A stretch of 64,000 nt of DNA, taken from Saccharothrix carnea. GTDB lineage: Bacteria > Actinomycetota > Actinomycetes > Mycobacteriales > Pseudonocardiaceae. The notes beneath the pieces are model-generated. The model searched no databases. It saw nothing but the letters and a program-made list of their open reading frames with translations, and had not been told where the DNA came from. Numbering within the stretch: position 1 is the stretch's first letter; each line of letters starts with the position of its first letter. Both the position numbers and the translations under genes were made by a program. The stretch spans positions 310,001 to 374,000 of the forward strand of contig NZ_PYAX01000009.1 of the NCBI RefSeq assembly GCF_003014735.1, read 5' to 3'. Below are positions 50,390 through 58,606 of the stretch, one piece after another.

Positions 50390-50828
50390 CCGCGGACCTG
50401 GTCGGCCTGGTGGTGGCCGGGCGGCGTTCCAACACCTTGCGGAAGTCCGCCGGGATCGGGGTGCTGCGCAGCTCCGGCGTGCCGAAGGAGACGTACCGGT
50501 TCCAGCCGGTGGCGACCGGCGTGCCGTCCACGTCCGCGTCGAAGCCCATGGTCAACGTGGTGGTGCCCAGCGTCCGCACCCGCACCGCGATCCGCAGCAG
50601 GTCGTCGAACCGGGCCGGGCTGAGGTACCGGATGGAGGTCTCGGCCATCACGAAGTCGATGCCGTGCTTCTCCAGCTCCTTGTACGACCCGAGCAGGGAC
50701 CGCAGCGTCTCCACCATGGCGGCCTCGAAGAACACCGCGTAGCGCGAGGCGTGCACGATCCCCTGGCGGTCGCAGTCGACCGGGCGCACCCGCACCCGGT
50801 GCACGTGGGCAGGTCGGGCGTCAGCCAT
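50358..50828 (-). CDS. Hotdog-fold acyl-CoA thioesterase (4HBT family)
   Basis: The 156-residue protein has the 4-hydroxybenzoyl-CoA thioesterase signature VRPVDCDRQGIVHASRYAVF with the catalytic Asp, followed by FEAAMVETLRSLLGSY and the beta-sheet IDFVMAETSIRYLSPARFDD. It should hydrolyse acyl-CoA thioesters; chain specificity is unknown. The C-terminal 30 residues (RPATTRPTRSAARSAAPAPG) are low-complexity and overlap the 3' end of the convergent TetR gene. Confidence 0.88.
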   Translation of the reverse strand: MADARPAHVHRVRVRPVDCDRQGIVHASRYAVFFEAAMVETLRSLLGSYKELEKHGIDFVMAETSIRYLSPARFDDLLRIAVRVRTLGTTTLTMGFDADVDGTPVATGWNRYVSFGTPELRSTPIPADFRKVLERRPATTRPTRSAARSAAPAPGH

Positions 50829-50869
50829 GTCGGCGATCCTATGGGGTCACCCGGACGGTCCGCCTCGGC

Positions 50870-52027
50870 CTAGCTGTGACTGCTCCGAGCGGTCCGCCTC
50901 GGCCTGGCGGTGACTGCTCCGAGTGACGCGCCCACCAGTTGGCCCGCCGCGACCAGCAGGATCACCGACGTCGGCGACCACGTGGCGAGCAGCGCGCCGC
51001 CGCCCACCGCGCCCACCGCGTACGCCCCGATCTTCAGGCTCGCCCCCGTGGTGGAGACCTGGCCGAGCAGCGCACCCGGCGTGTACCGCTGCCGCGCGGT
51101 GATCGTGGCGGTCAGCACCGGTCCCTGCGCGAGCCCGCTGACCAGCGCCGGCACCAGCAACACCGGGAAGTGCGGCGCGAGCGGCCACAGCGCGAGCGTC
51201 ACCCCGTACAGCGCGACGGCCGTGAACACCACCCGCTCCGGCCGCCAGAGGTGCAGCCACCGGCGGACCACCAGGAGGCAGCCCACCGCGCCGACCTCGA
51301 ACACCGCCCACACCACCCCGGCCTGGTCGCCGTCCACGCCGAGCGCGCCCACGTGCAGCGGCAGCGCCGTGGCGAGCATGCCGACCGACCCGTACCCGAC
51401 CACGGACGCGACCGTCGCGCCGCGCAACGGCGCCGTGGTGGCCAGGTGCCGCAGGCCCTTCGCGATCGCGGCACGCAGCGAAGGGTGTTCGCCGGGCGGA
51501 TGCGGCGGCACGCGCAACGCGGTCGTGCACAGCCCTCCGGCCAACGACAGCGCGGCGACCACGGCCACCGCGACGGCGGGCGACGCGACCGTGCTCAGCA
51601 CACCGGCCAACCCGGGCCCCGCGATCGCCGCCGCGTTGAACAGCAGCGCGTCCTGCGAGATGGCCCTGGGCAGGTCGGTGGCCAGGCGCGGAACCAGGCT
51701 GGTGAACCCGCCGCTGGTCATCGGCAACGTGATGCCCGCGACGAACGCCGCGGGCACCAGCCAGGGCGCCGGCGCGAACACCATGGCCACCGCCATCACG
51801 GCGAGCACGAACTGGTTGGCCGCCAACGCCGCCACCGGTCGCCGCGCCCGGTCGAGCCACGCGCCGAGCAGCGGCCCGGACAGGATCGACGGCACCGTGT
51901 ACGCGGCGATCACCACGCCGGACAGCACGGGCGACCCGCTGCGCGCCAAGGCCAGCAGCACCACGGCCACGGCCACCATCTCGTCGGCCAGCCGGGCGAG
52001 GCCCGCCGCCCAGAGGTACCGGACCAT
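50870..52027 (-). CDS. MFS efflux transporter
   Basis: The 385-residue protein has about twelve membrane helices and MFS features: GPLLGAWLDRARRPVAALAA (loop 2-3 motif) and PGLAGVLSTVASPAVAVAVV. It is translationally coupled by ATGA to the TetR gene before it, so the repressor and pump form one operon. Export of a small toxic compound is inferred. The C-terminal tail ends in repeated Arg/Ser residues. Confidence 0.87.
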   Translation of the reverse strand: MVRYLWAAGLARLADEMVAVAVVLLALARSGSPVLSGVVIAAYTVPSILSGPLLGAWLDRARRPVAALAANQFVLAVMAVAMVFAPAPWLVPAAFVAGITLPMTSGGFTSLVPRLATDLPRAISQDALLFNAAAIAGPGLAGVLSTVASPAVAVAVVAALSLAGGLCTTALRVPPHPPGEHPSLRAAIAKGLRHLATTAPLRGATVASVVGYGSVGMLATALPLHVGALGVDGDQAGVVWAVFEVGAVGCLLVVRRWLHLWRPERVVFTAVALYGVTLALWPLAPHFPVLLVPALVSGLAQGPVLTATITARQRYTPGALLGQVSTTGASLKIGAYAVGAVGGGALLATWSPTSVILLVAAGQLVGASLGAVTARPRRTARSSHS

Positions 52028-52620
52028 CAGGCCTTGCGCCGGTGTCGGCGGACGCTCTCCTCGACCAGGTCCAGCACGGGTTCGAGGTCGTCCGCGGGCA
52101 GGCCCATGGCCAAGTGCGACACCAGGCCCTCCAGCACCAGCTCCAGGAACGACGTCAGCACGTCCACGTCCACGTCGTCGCGCAGGTTCCCGGCCTCGCG
52201 CTGGCGCTCCAGCCGCTGCCGCGTCGCGTTGGTCAGCTGCCGCGACCGCTCCGCCCACCGCGCCCGGAACTCCGGGTCGGTGCGCAGCCGGCGCGACACC
52301 TCGAGCCGCGTGCCGAGCCAGTCCGCGGGGTGCTCCACGTCGTCGGGGTCGGGCGGGTACAGCAGGTCTCGCATCACCTGCACCAGGCCCTGTTCGGCGA
52401 CGACCTCCGCCATGCGCAGCGCGTCGTCCTCGGCCAGGGCGAGGAACAGCGACTCCTTGTCCCGGAAGTGGTGGAAGATCGCGCCCCTGGACAGGCCGGT
52501 AGCCTCTTCGAGACGGCGCACGGTGGCGCCTTCGTAGCCGAAACGCGCGAAACACGCACGGGCGCCGTCGAGGATCTGGCGGCGACGGGCATCGAGGTGG
52601 TCCTGGCTCACCCTGGGCAC
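52027..52620 (-). CDS. TetR-family repressor of the MFS operon
   Basis: The 197-residue protein starts at GTG 52620 (MPRVSQDHLDARRRQILDGA), a very common start in actinobacterial TetR proteins, with the helix-turn-helix FARFGYEGATVRRLEEATGL, SRGAIFHHFRDKESLF. The C-terminal domain shows an acidic segment DDVDVDVLTSFLELVLEGL. Upstream starts would add an Arg-rich piece without support. The ATGA overlap with the MFS gene and a palindrome upstream indicate autorepression. Confidence 0.9.
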   Translation of the reverse strand: MPRVSQDHLDARRRQILDGARACFARFGYEGATVRRLEEATGLSRGAIFHHFRDKESLFLALAEDDALRMAEVVAEQGLVQVMRDLLYPPDPDDVEHPADWLGTRLEVSRRLRTDPEFRARWAERSRQLTNATRQRLERQREAGNLRDDVDVDVLTSFLELVLEGLVSHLAMGLPADDLEPVLDLVEESVRRHRRKA

Positions 52621-52656
52621 CTGTCGATGTTGCCAGGGCCGCCGGACGAAATCCAA

Positions 52657-52670
52657 TCAGTACGTACGGC
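52657..52670. promoter_or_regulatory. Palindromic operator candidate upstream of the TetR-MFS operon
   Basis: TCAGTACGTACGGC contains the perfect palindrome GTACGTAC (52660-52667) with near-symmetric flanks, 40 nt before the TetR start. Alternating GTAC sites are usual for TetR repressors. Confidence 0.5.
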
Positions 52671-52746
52671 TTGCCGTGTCCACTTTGGGGTGTACTTCGC
52701 CGTCTCGGCTCGAAACCCCAGGTCATCGTCACTACGGTGGCGCACC

Positions 52747-53298
52747 GTGACCGCAGGTGAGGACATCCGGCCGCCGTTGAGGCTGGTGCCGGGATTGGGC
52801 TGGTCGAGCCGACCGTCCACGGTGGACCGCAGTCGGCACGGCCCGGACTTGATCGATCTGATCAGGCTCGTCGGCCGTCGCCCCGGCGACACCGCGGACG
52901 GCCCGTCCGGTTGTGCCCTCGTGGTGTTCGAGGCGTTGTGCGTCCCCGAGCCGCTGCGCACACCCGCCTACGCCCTGGCGCTCGGCGACGACGCGGGCGG
53001 CACCGGCGTCGACCGGCTGCCGCACACCGCCACGCGGTTCTTCGTGCACGAGGCCGCGTTGCACGTCCGCGTCGGCGGCGAAGAGGTCATGGCCGAGCAG
53101 TTGGACGCGCTCGCGGACCGGACCGACGCGCCGGTCCGGCTGGTGCCGTTCGCCGCCGGTCACGTCGGCGTGCTGCGGTCGTCGTTCGCCCTGCCGGACG
53201 GGCGCCGCCCGGCCGAGGTGCTGGACCGGATCGCGCTGGACGTGCCGTCGTCACGGGCGCGGTTGCGCAGCCAGGCCGCGCACTACCGGAACCGGTAG
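52747..53298 (+). CDS. Stand-alone DUF5753-like protein without a helix-turn-helix
   Basis: The 183-residue protein begins with a basic, unstructured 45 residues and then shows the core of the DUF5753 domain: TRFFVHEAALHVRVGGEEVM, AEQLDALADRTDAPVRLVPF, AAGHVGVLRSSFALPDGR. In Scr1-type regulators this domain follows an XRE DNA-binding domain, which is absent here. TACGGT (52733-52738) lies 8 nt before GTG 52747, consistent with a leaderless message. It may be a truncated regulator that kept only ligand- or partner-binding ability. Confidence 0.7.
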   Translation: MTAGEDIRPPLRLVPGLGWSSRPSTVDRSRHGPDLIDLIRLVGRRPGDTADGPSGCALVVFEALCVPEPLRTPAYALALGDDAGGTGVDRLPHTATRFFVHEAALHVRVGGEEVMAEQLDALADRTDAPVRLVPFAAGHVGVLRSSFALPDGRRPAEVLDRIALDVPSSRARLRSQAAHYRNR

Positions 53299-53313
53299 GC
53301 GGGAGGAGCACCG

Positions 53314-55053
53314 ATGGGATCGCACACGCTGCGCTCACGGCCGATGTCGGACACCCGGCGACGGCGGCTCGCGGTCACCACCGCGACGGCGCTGTCCCTG
53401 CTCGTCGCCTCCGGCGCGGCCGCGAACGGGCTCACCGGTGACCCGTCCGAGGTCGCCCGGCACAGCGGGCCGAGCACCGACCGCGCGGCCGTCGACGCCA
53501 TTCCGCCCACGCCGCCGCGCAACCTGCGTGCCACCGGCAAGACCGAGCACAGCGTCTCGCTGGCGTGGGACGCGTCCGTGGACAACGTCGGCGTGGTGGG
53601 CTACGACGTCTACCAGCACGGCCAGCTGATGGTGAGCGTGTCCGGCACGACCTTGTCGGCCACGGTCATCGGGCTCGAAGCCGACACGCGGTACGACTGG
53701 ACCGTCTTCGCGCGCGACGCCGCGCCCAACGTCTCGCGGGCCAGCAACAGCGTCGTGGTGCGCACCGAGAGCGTGGTGCTGGACAACGAGTCGCCCACCG
53801 CACCGGTCAACGTGCGGGTGACCGGCAGGTCGCCGACCAGCGTGTCGTTGGCTTGGGACGCCGCCACCGACAACGTCGGCGTGACCGGGTACCTGGTGCA
53901 CCGCGATGGAGCGCAGGTGGGCGCGGCGGACGGCACGGCCACCACGGTCACCGGCCTGGCCGCCGGTACCGGCTACCGGTTCAGCGTGCGGGCGCAGGAC
54001 GCGGCGGGCAACCTCTCGCCGTTCAGCGACGAGGTCATCGCCGTGCCCGGCGGCACGGCGCCCGCGGGCGAGCCGGAGCTCGGCGCGGTGACCGCGTTGC
54101 GCGAGGGCACCGACGTGCCGTGGGGCCTGGCGTTCCTGCCGGACGGTTCGGCGCTGGTGTCCGAGCGGGAGGCGTTCACGATCTACCGGCTCACCCCGGA
54201 CGGCAGGCGGATCGAGGTCGGCACGGTGCCGGGCGCGCAGGGCACCGACGGCGAGGGCGGCGTGCTGGGCGTCGAGGTCTCGCCCACGTTCGCCGCGGAC
54301 GGGCTCGTGTTCGTCTACCACACGGCGGCGGGCGGCAACCAGGTCGTGCGGGCCAGGCTGGTCGGCGACCTGCTGTCCGGCTGGACCACGATCCTCGGCG
54401 GCATGCCGAAGAACCGCTACCACAACGGCGGGCGGCTGCGGTTCAGCCCGGACGGCCGGTACCTGTTCGTCTCCACCGGCGACGCGCAGAACGGCAGCTA
54501 CGGGCAGAACCTGGACACCAACGCGGGCAAGATCCTGCGCATCCACCCGGACGGGTCGATCCCGGCGGACAACCCGTTCCCGGGCAAGGCGATCTGGAGC
54601 TACGGGCACCGCAACGTGCAGGGCCTGGACTTCGACTCGCGGGGCAGGCTGTGGGCCACCGAGTTCGGCAACAACTCGCAGGACGAGCTCAACCTCATCG
54701 AGCGCGGCGCCAACTACGGCTGGCCGGGGTGCGAGGGCACGGCCGGGTACTGCAACGACAGCGTGCCGCCGAAGAAGACGTGGCCGACGTCGGCCGCCGG
54801 GCCGAGCGGGTTGGCGATCATCAACGACCACTTGTTCGTGGCGACCACGGTCGGGCGGCGGGTCTACCGGCTGCGCATCGACGGTGACGAGCTGGTCGAC
54901 CAGGAGGTCTACTTCCAGGGCGCGTACGGGCGGCTGCGCACGGTGGAGGTGGACCGCGAGGGCGACCTCTGGCTGACCACCACCTGGGACCTGGACGAGG
55001 TCGTCGGCAACGACCGGGTGCTGCACGTCGACGTCGAATACCCGGGGTCTTGA
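53314..55053 (+). CDS. Secreted PQQ-type sugar (glucose/sorbosone) dehydrogenase with two fibronectin III domains
   Basis: The 579-residue exported protein has a signal peptide (about 1-38), two FN3 repeats (PTPPRNLRATGKTEHSVSLA; then SPTAPVNVRVTGRSPTSVSL; about 63-245) and a six-bladed beta-propeller: VPWGLAFLPDGSALVSERE, GGVLGVEVSPTFAADGLVFV, YHNGGRLRFSPDGRYLFVST, SYGHRNVQGLDF and ERGANYGWPGCEG. These are soluble PQQ glucose dehydrogenase-like motifs. FN3 modules suggest binding to polysaccharide or cell surface. PQQ biosynthesis genes are not in the window. Start ATG 53314 with GGGAGGAG; ATG 53344 is possible. Confidence 0.9.
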   Translation: MGSHTLRSRPMSDTRRRRLAVTTATALSLLVASGAAANGLTGDPSEVARHSGPSTDRAAVDAIPPTPPRNLRATGKTEHSVSLAWDASVDNVGVVGYDVYQHGQLMVSVSGTTLSATVIGLEADTRYDWTVFARDAAPNVSRASNSVVVRTESVVLDNESPTAPVNVRVTGRSPTSVSLAWDAATDNVGVTGYLVHRDGAQVGAADGTATTVTGLAAGTGYRFSVRAQDAAGNLSPFSDEVIAVPGGTAPAGEPELGAVTALREGTDVPWGLAFLPDGSALVSEREAFTIYRLTPDGRRIEVGTVPGAQGTDGEGGVLGVEVSPTFAADGLVFVYHTAAGGNQVVRARLVGDLLSGWTTILGGMPKNRYHNGGRLRFSPDGRYLFVSTGDAQNGSYGQNLDTNAGKILRIHPDGSIPADNPFPGKAIWSYGHRNVQGLDFDSRGRLWATEFGNNSQDELNLIERGANYGWPGCEGTAGYCNDSVPPKKTWPTSAAGPSGLAIINDHLFVATTVGRRVYRLRIDGDELVDQEVYFQGAYGRLRTVEVDREGDLWLTTTWDLDEVVGNDRVLHVDVEYPGS

Positions 55054-55305
55054 CGGTCACCTGGATGCCACGAGCTGTTCACGCCGTGACCGGATCGTCC
55101 GATTGATACCGCTTGATACCGCGAAAACGCCCACTAGGAGCAGCACGCCGGCCGCCGGTCCGGCGTCGGCGGCCACCCGACCGGCCGTCAGCGACACGTC
55201 CCGCAACCGACATGTCGTTGATCCGCAAGGGTTTTGCACAGCTGCGAGTGTCGGTGCCTGCGTGTAGCGTCGAACGGACGAGATTGATCACGGGGAGTGC
55301 CACCA
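55054..55305. promoter_or_regulatory. Gap before egtA: egtA -10 candidate and small palindromes
   Basis: TAGCGT (55265-55270) is the best -10 for egtABCD, with the GGGGAG ribosome-binding site at 55292-55297. Also visible are the palindrome CGACATGTCG (55207-55216) and a direct repeat GATACCGC (55104 and 55115). A minus-strand frame of about 45 codons ending at 55057 could encode a single-helix peptide, but it lacks a ribosome-binding site and is not called. Confidence 0.4.
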
Positions 55306-56544
55306 GTGACTGCTGTCCGTAATGCCCCGGCTCCGGGGCCCACCCCGGCGGTGTTCCGGGATCGAGCGGAGGCCGAGGCCTACGTCGCCTCGGTCTGCTT
55401 CAAGCACGGACCTCCGAGGCTGCTCGGAGTCGAATTGGAATGGACCGTCCACCACGTCGAAGATCCCTCCCGGCCGCTCGACGCGAAGACCCTCGCGTCC
55501 GCCCTCGGCCCGCACGCACCACCGACCCTCGTCCCCGACAGCCCGCAGCGGCCCCTGCCCTCCGGCACCCCGCTGACCGTGGAACCGGGTGGCCAGGTCG
55601 AGATCTCCACTCCGCCACGCGATTCCCTGACGGACCTGCTCAAGACCGTCGCGGCGGACATCGACCACCTCCACAGCCTGCTCGAACCGGCCGGTCTGCG
55701 GCTCGGTCAGCACGGCGCCGACCCGTTCCGCCCGCCGCGCCGGATGCTCCAGGTCCCGCGCTACGCGGCCATGGAACACGCCTTCGCCCCGCTCGGGCCC
55801 GAGGGCATCACGATGATGTGCAGCACCGCGGGCCTCCAGGTCTGCCTGGACTTCGGGCTGGCCGACGACCTGCCCCGGCGGTGGGCCGCGGTGCACGCGC
55901 TCGGACCCGTCGTCACCGCCCTGTTCGCCAACTCGCCCGGCGTCAACGGCCGCCGGACGGACTGGGCCAGCGCGCGGATGCGCTCCCTCTACGCCACCGA
56001 CCCGGTGCGCACGCGCCCGGCGGCGGTGTGCGCGAGACCGGCCGACGCGTGGGCCAAGCGCGTGCTCGACACGCCGGTCATCGCGGTGCGCAGACCGGGG
56101 CCGAACTGGCTGCCGCCGCACCGGTTGACGTTCGCCGACTGGATCGACGGGGCGCTGGACCGCCCGGCGACCGCCGACGACCTCGACTACCACCTCACCC
56201 TGCAGTTCCCGCCGGTCAGGCCGCGCGGGTACCTGGAGGTCCGCTACCTGGACACCCCGCCGCACGGCCAGTGGCTGCCACCGGTCGTGCTGATGGCGGC
56301 GCTGTTCAGCACGCCGAAAGCGGTGGACGGCGTGTTCGCGGCCACGGAGGGTGCGGCGAACCGCTGGCTCGCCGCCGCGCGGTACGGCCTGAACGACCCG
56401 GTGCTCGCCCGTGCGGCGCGCGACGTGGTCGAGCTGGGCTGCGCCGCGCTGTCCGACACCGACCTGTCGGTCGGCCAGACCGACGCGATCGCCGAAGAAC
56501 TGCACCGCACGCTCGCTGAGAAGACCGGAGGGGGCCGTTCATGA
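55306..56544 (+). CDS. egtA: Ergothioneine biosynthesis glutamate-cysteine ligase
   Basis: The 412-residue GCS2-type ligase makes gamma-glutamylcysteine for EgtB. Motifs include LLGVELEWTVHHVEDPSRPL near the N-terminus, PGGQVEISTPP in the ATP/Glu site, MMCSTAGLQVCLDFG and PRGYLEVRYLDTPPHGQW. GTG 55306 is chosen because GGGGAG lies 8 nt upstream; a GTG at 55297 overlaps that site. It overlaps egtB by ATGA, the first of several coupled junctions in the operon. Confidence 0.95.
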   Translation: MTAVRNAPAPGPTPAVFRDRAEAEAYVASVCFKHGPPRLLGVELEWTVHHVEDPSRPLDAKTLASALGPHAPPTLVPDSPQRPLPSGTPLTVEPGGQVEISTPPRDSLTDLLKTVAADIDHLHSLLEPAGLRLGQHGADPFRPPRRMLQVPRYAAMEHAFAPLGPEGITMMCSTAGLQVCLDFGLADDLPRRWAAVHALGPVVTALFANSPGVNGRRTDWASARMRSLYATDPVRTRPAAVCARPADAWAKRVLDTPVIAVRRPGPNWLPPHRLTFADWIDGALDRPATADDLDYHLTLQFPPVRPRGYLEVRYLDTPPHGQWLPPVVLMAALFSTPKAVDGVFAATEGAANRWLAAARYGLNDPVLARAARDVVELGCAALSDTDLSVGQTDAIAEELHRTLAEKTGGGRS

Positions 56545-57854
56545 CCAGCACCGAGAACCTTCGCGACCGGGTCGCCGCCCAGCTCACCAGGGCCCGCGAC
56601 CGCAGCAGGCTGCTCACCGACGCGGTGGACGACCACGACCTCGTCCGCCAGCACTCCAAGTTGATGTCACCGCTGGTGTGGGACCTCGCGCACATCGGCA
56701 ACCAGGAAGAGCTGTGGCTGGTCCGCGACGTCGGCGGGCGTGAGCCGGTCCGGGCGGACATCGACGAGCTGTACGACGCGTTCAAGCACGCCCGGTCGGC
56801 CCGGCCGGAACTGCCGCTGCTCGGGCCGACCGAGGCGCGCAAGTACGTCGGCGAGGTCCGGGACAAGGTGTTCGACGTGCTCGAACGCACGCCGCTGGAA
56901 GGCCACCGGCTGGTCGACGGCGGGTTCGCGTTCGGCATGATCGTGCAGCACGAGCAGCAGCACGACGAGACCATGCTGGCCACGCACCAGCTGCGGGTCG
57001 GCGAACCGGTGCTGGACGCGCCACCGCCGCCGCGCGGTGGCCCGGTGGGTCCGGCCGAGGTGCTGGTGCCCGGCGGGCCGTTCACCATGGGCACGTCCAC
57101 CGAGGCGTGGGCGCTGGACAACGAGCGGCCCGCGCACCAGGTGGTCACCGAGCCGTTCTTCATCGACACCACGCCGGTGACGAACGGCGCGTACGAGGCG
57201 TTCATCGCCGAGGGCGGCTACCGCGACCCGCGCTGGTGGAGCGAAGCCGGGTGGGCGCACGTGCGGAAGGCGTCGCTGGTCGCGCCCCGGTTCTGGGAAC
57301 AGGTCGGCGACCGGTGGTACCGCACGGCGTTCGGCCGCACGGAACCGATCGAGCCCGACCAGCCGGTGGTGCACGTCTGCTACTACGAGGCCGAGGCGTA
57401 CGCGAAGTGGGCGGGCAAGCGGCTGCCCACCGAGGTGGAGTGGGAGAAGGCGGCCCGGTTCGACCCGGCGACCGGCCGGTCCCGCCGCTACCCGTGGGGC
57501 GACGAGGAGCCGACCGAGGCGCACGCCAACCTCAACCAGCGGCACCTGACGCCGGCCCCGGTCGGCGCCTACCCGGCGGGCGCGTCCGCGTTGGGGGTGC
57601 ACCAGCTCATCGGTGACGTGTGGGAGTGGACCAGTTCGGACTTCCACGGGTACGCCGGGTTCGAGGTGTTCCCGTACGCGGAGTACTCGCTGGTGTTCTT
57701 CGGGCCGGACTACAAGGTGCTGCGCGGCGGGTCGTTCGGCAGCGACCAGGCGGCGGTGCGGTCGACGTTCCGGAACTGGGACTACCCCATCCGGCGGCAG
57801 ATCTTCTCGGGCTTCCGCTGCGCGCGGGACGCCTCGCGGGACGAACTGGCCTGA
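56541..57854 (+). CDS. egtB: Ergothioneine sulfoxide synthase (hercynine oxygenase)
   Basis: The 437-residue iron enzyme joins hercynine and gamma-Glu-Cys with oxygen. It has an N-terminal DinB-type domain with the iron ligands His51 (WDLAHIGNQEELW), His137 and His141 (HEQQHDET), and a C-terminal FGE-sulfatase domain (GGPFTMGTS, WAGKRLPTEVEWEKAARFD, LIGDVWEWTSSDF, RGGSFGSDQAAVRSTFRNWD). Presence of egtA and egtC nearby implies the mycobacterial route through gamma-Glu-Cys. Its stop is 2 nt before egtC. Confidence 0.96.
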   Translation: MTSTENLRDRVAAQLTRARDRSRLLTDAVDDHDLVRQHSKLMSPLVWDLAHIGNQEELWLVRDVGGREPVRADIDELYDAFKHARSARPELPLLGPTEARKYVGEVRDKVFDVLERTPLEGHRLVDGGFAFGMIVQHEQQHDETMLATHQLRVGEPVLDAPPPPRGGPVGPAEVLVPGGPFTMGTSTEAWALDNERPAHQVVTEPFFIDTTPVTNGAYEAFIAEGGYRDPRWWSEAGWAHVRKASLVAPRFWEQVGDRWYRTAFGRTEPIEPDQPVVHVCYYEAEAYAKWAGKRLPTEVEWEKAARFDPATGRSRRYPWGDEEPTEAHANLNQRHLTPAPVGAYPAGASALGVHQLIGDVWEWTSSDFHGYAGFEVFPYAEYSLVFFGPDYKVLRGGSFGSDQAAVRSTFRNWDYPIRRQIFSGFRCARDASRDELA

Positions 57855-57856
57855 CC

Positions 57857-58606
57857 ATGTGCCGCCACCTGGGTTACCTGGGCCCCGCCGTGCCCGTCGC
57901 CGCGCTGGTGCACGACGCGCCGCACTCGTTGGTGCGGCAGTCGTACTCGCCGCGGGACATGCGCGGCGGCGGCACGGTCAACGTGGACGGCTACGGCGTG
58001 GGGTGGTACCCCGCGCCGGGCGGTCCGGCGGTGCGCTACCGCCGGGCGGGCACGATCTGGTCGGACGAGAACCTGCTCGCGCTGAGCCGGGTGACGGTGT
58101 CCGGCGCGGTGCTGGCGGCGGTGCGCTCGGCGACGGTCGGCATGCCGGTGGCGGACACGGCCTGCGCGCCGTTCACCGATGGGCAGTGGCTGTTCAGCCA
58201 CAACGGGCGGGTCGCCGACTGGCCGGAGTCCGTGGTGGACGTCGCCAAGACGTTGCCCGTGGCCTCGTTGCTGACGTTGGACGCGCCGACCGACGCCGCC
58301 TTGCTGTGGGCGTTGGTGCGGTCGCGGCTGGCTGCCGGTGCCGCGCCGGGTGCCGCGCTGGCGTCCGTCGTGTCCGAGGTGGCCGCCGCCGCGCCCGGTT
58401 CGCGGCTGAACCTGTTGCTCACCAACGGGACCGTGCTCGCCGGCACGACGTGGACGCACTCGTTGTGGGTGCGTTCCGGTGACGGCGCGGTCGCGCTGGC
58501 CTCCGAGCCGTTGGACGACGACCCGCGCTGGCGGGAGGTGCCGGACGGGCACGTCGTCACGGCAGATGTGTCTACTGTGGACGTTCAACCGATTGGACGA
58601 GGATGA
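57857..58606 (+). CDS. egtC: Ergothioneine biosynthesis class II glutamine amidotransferase-like hydrolase
   Basis: The 249-residue protein starts MCRHLGYLGPAVPVAALVHD, placing the nucleophilic Cys at position 2 after Met removal, the hallmark of class II amidotransferases. VNVDGYGVGWY and FSHNGRVADWP are the conserved substrate-site segments. It removes the gamma-glutamyl group from the EgtB product. ATG 57857 lies 2 nt after egtB, and its stop overlaps egtD by ATGA. Confidence 0.95.
   Translation: MCRHLGYLGPAVPVAALVHDAPHSLVRQSYSPRDMRGGGTVNVDGYGVGWYPAPGGPAVRYRRAGTIWSDENLLALSRVTVSGAVLAAVRSATVGMPVADTACAPFTDGQWLFSHNGRVADWPESVVDVAKTLPVASLLTLDAPTDAALLWALVRSRLAAGAAPGAALASVVSEVAAAAPGSRLNLLLTNGTVLAGTTWTHSLWVRSGDGAVALASEPLDDDPRWREVPDGHVVTADVSTVDVQPIGRG

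Noticed and set aside
53314..55053. Sugar dehydrogenase as part of a PQQ biosynthesis cluster
   Set aside because: No pqq genes are present nearby; only the apoenzyme can be supported.
55057..55239. Minus-strand frame of 45-60 codons with one hydrophobic helix between the sugar dehydrogenase and egtA
   Set aside because: No ribosome-binding site or leaderless signal and weak third-position GC near its end; described only as part of the gap.
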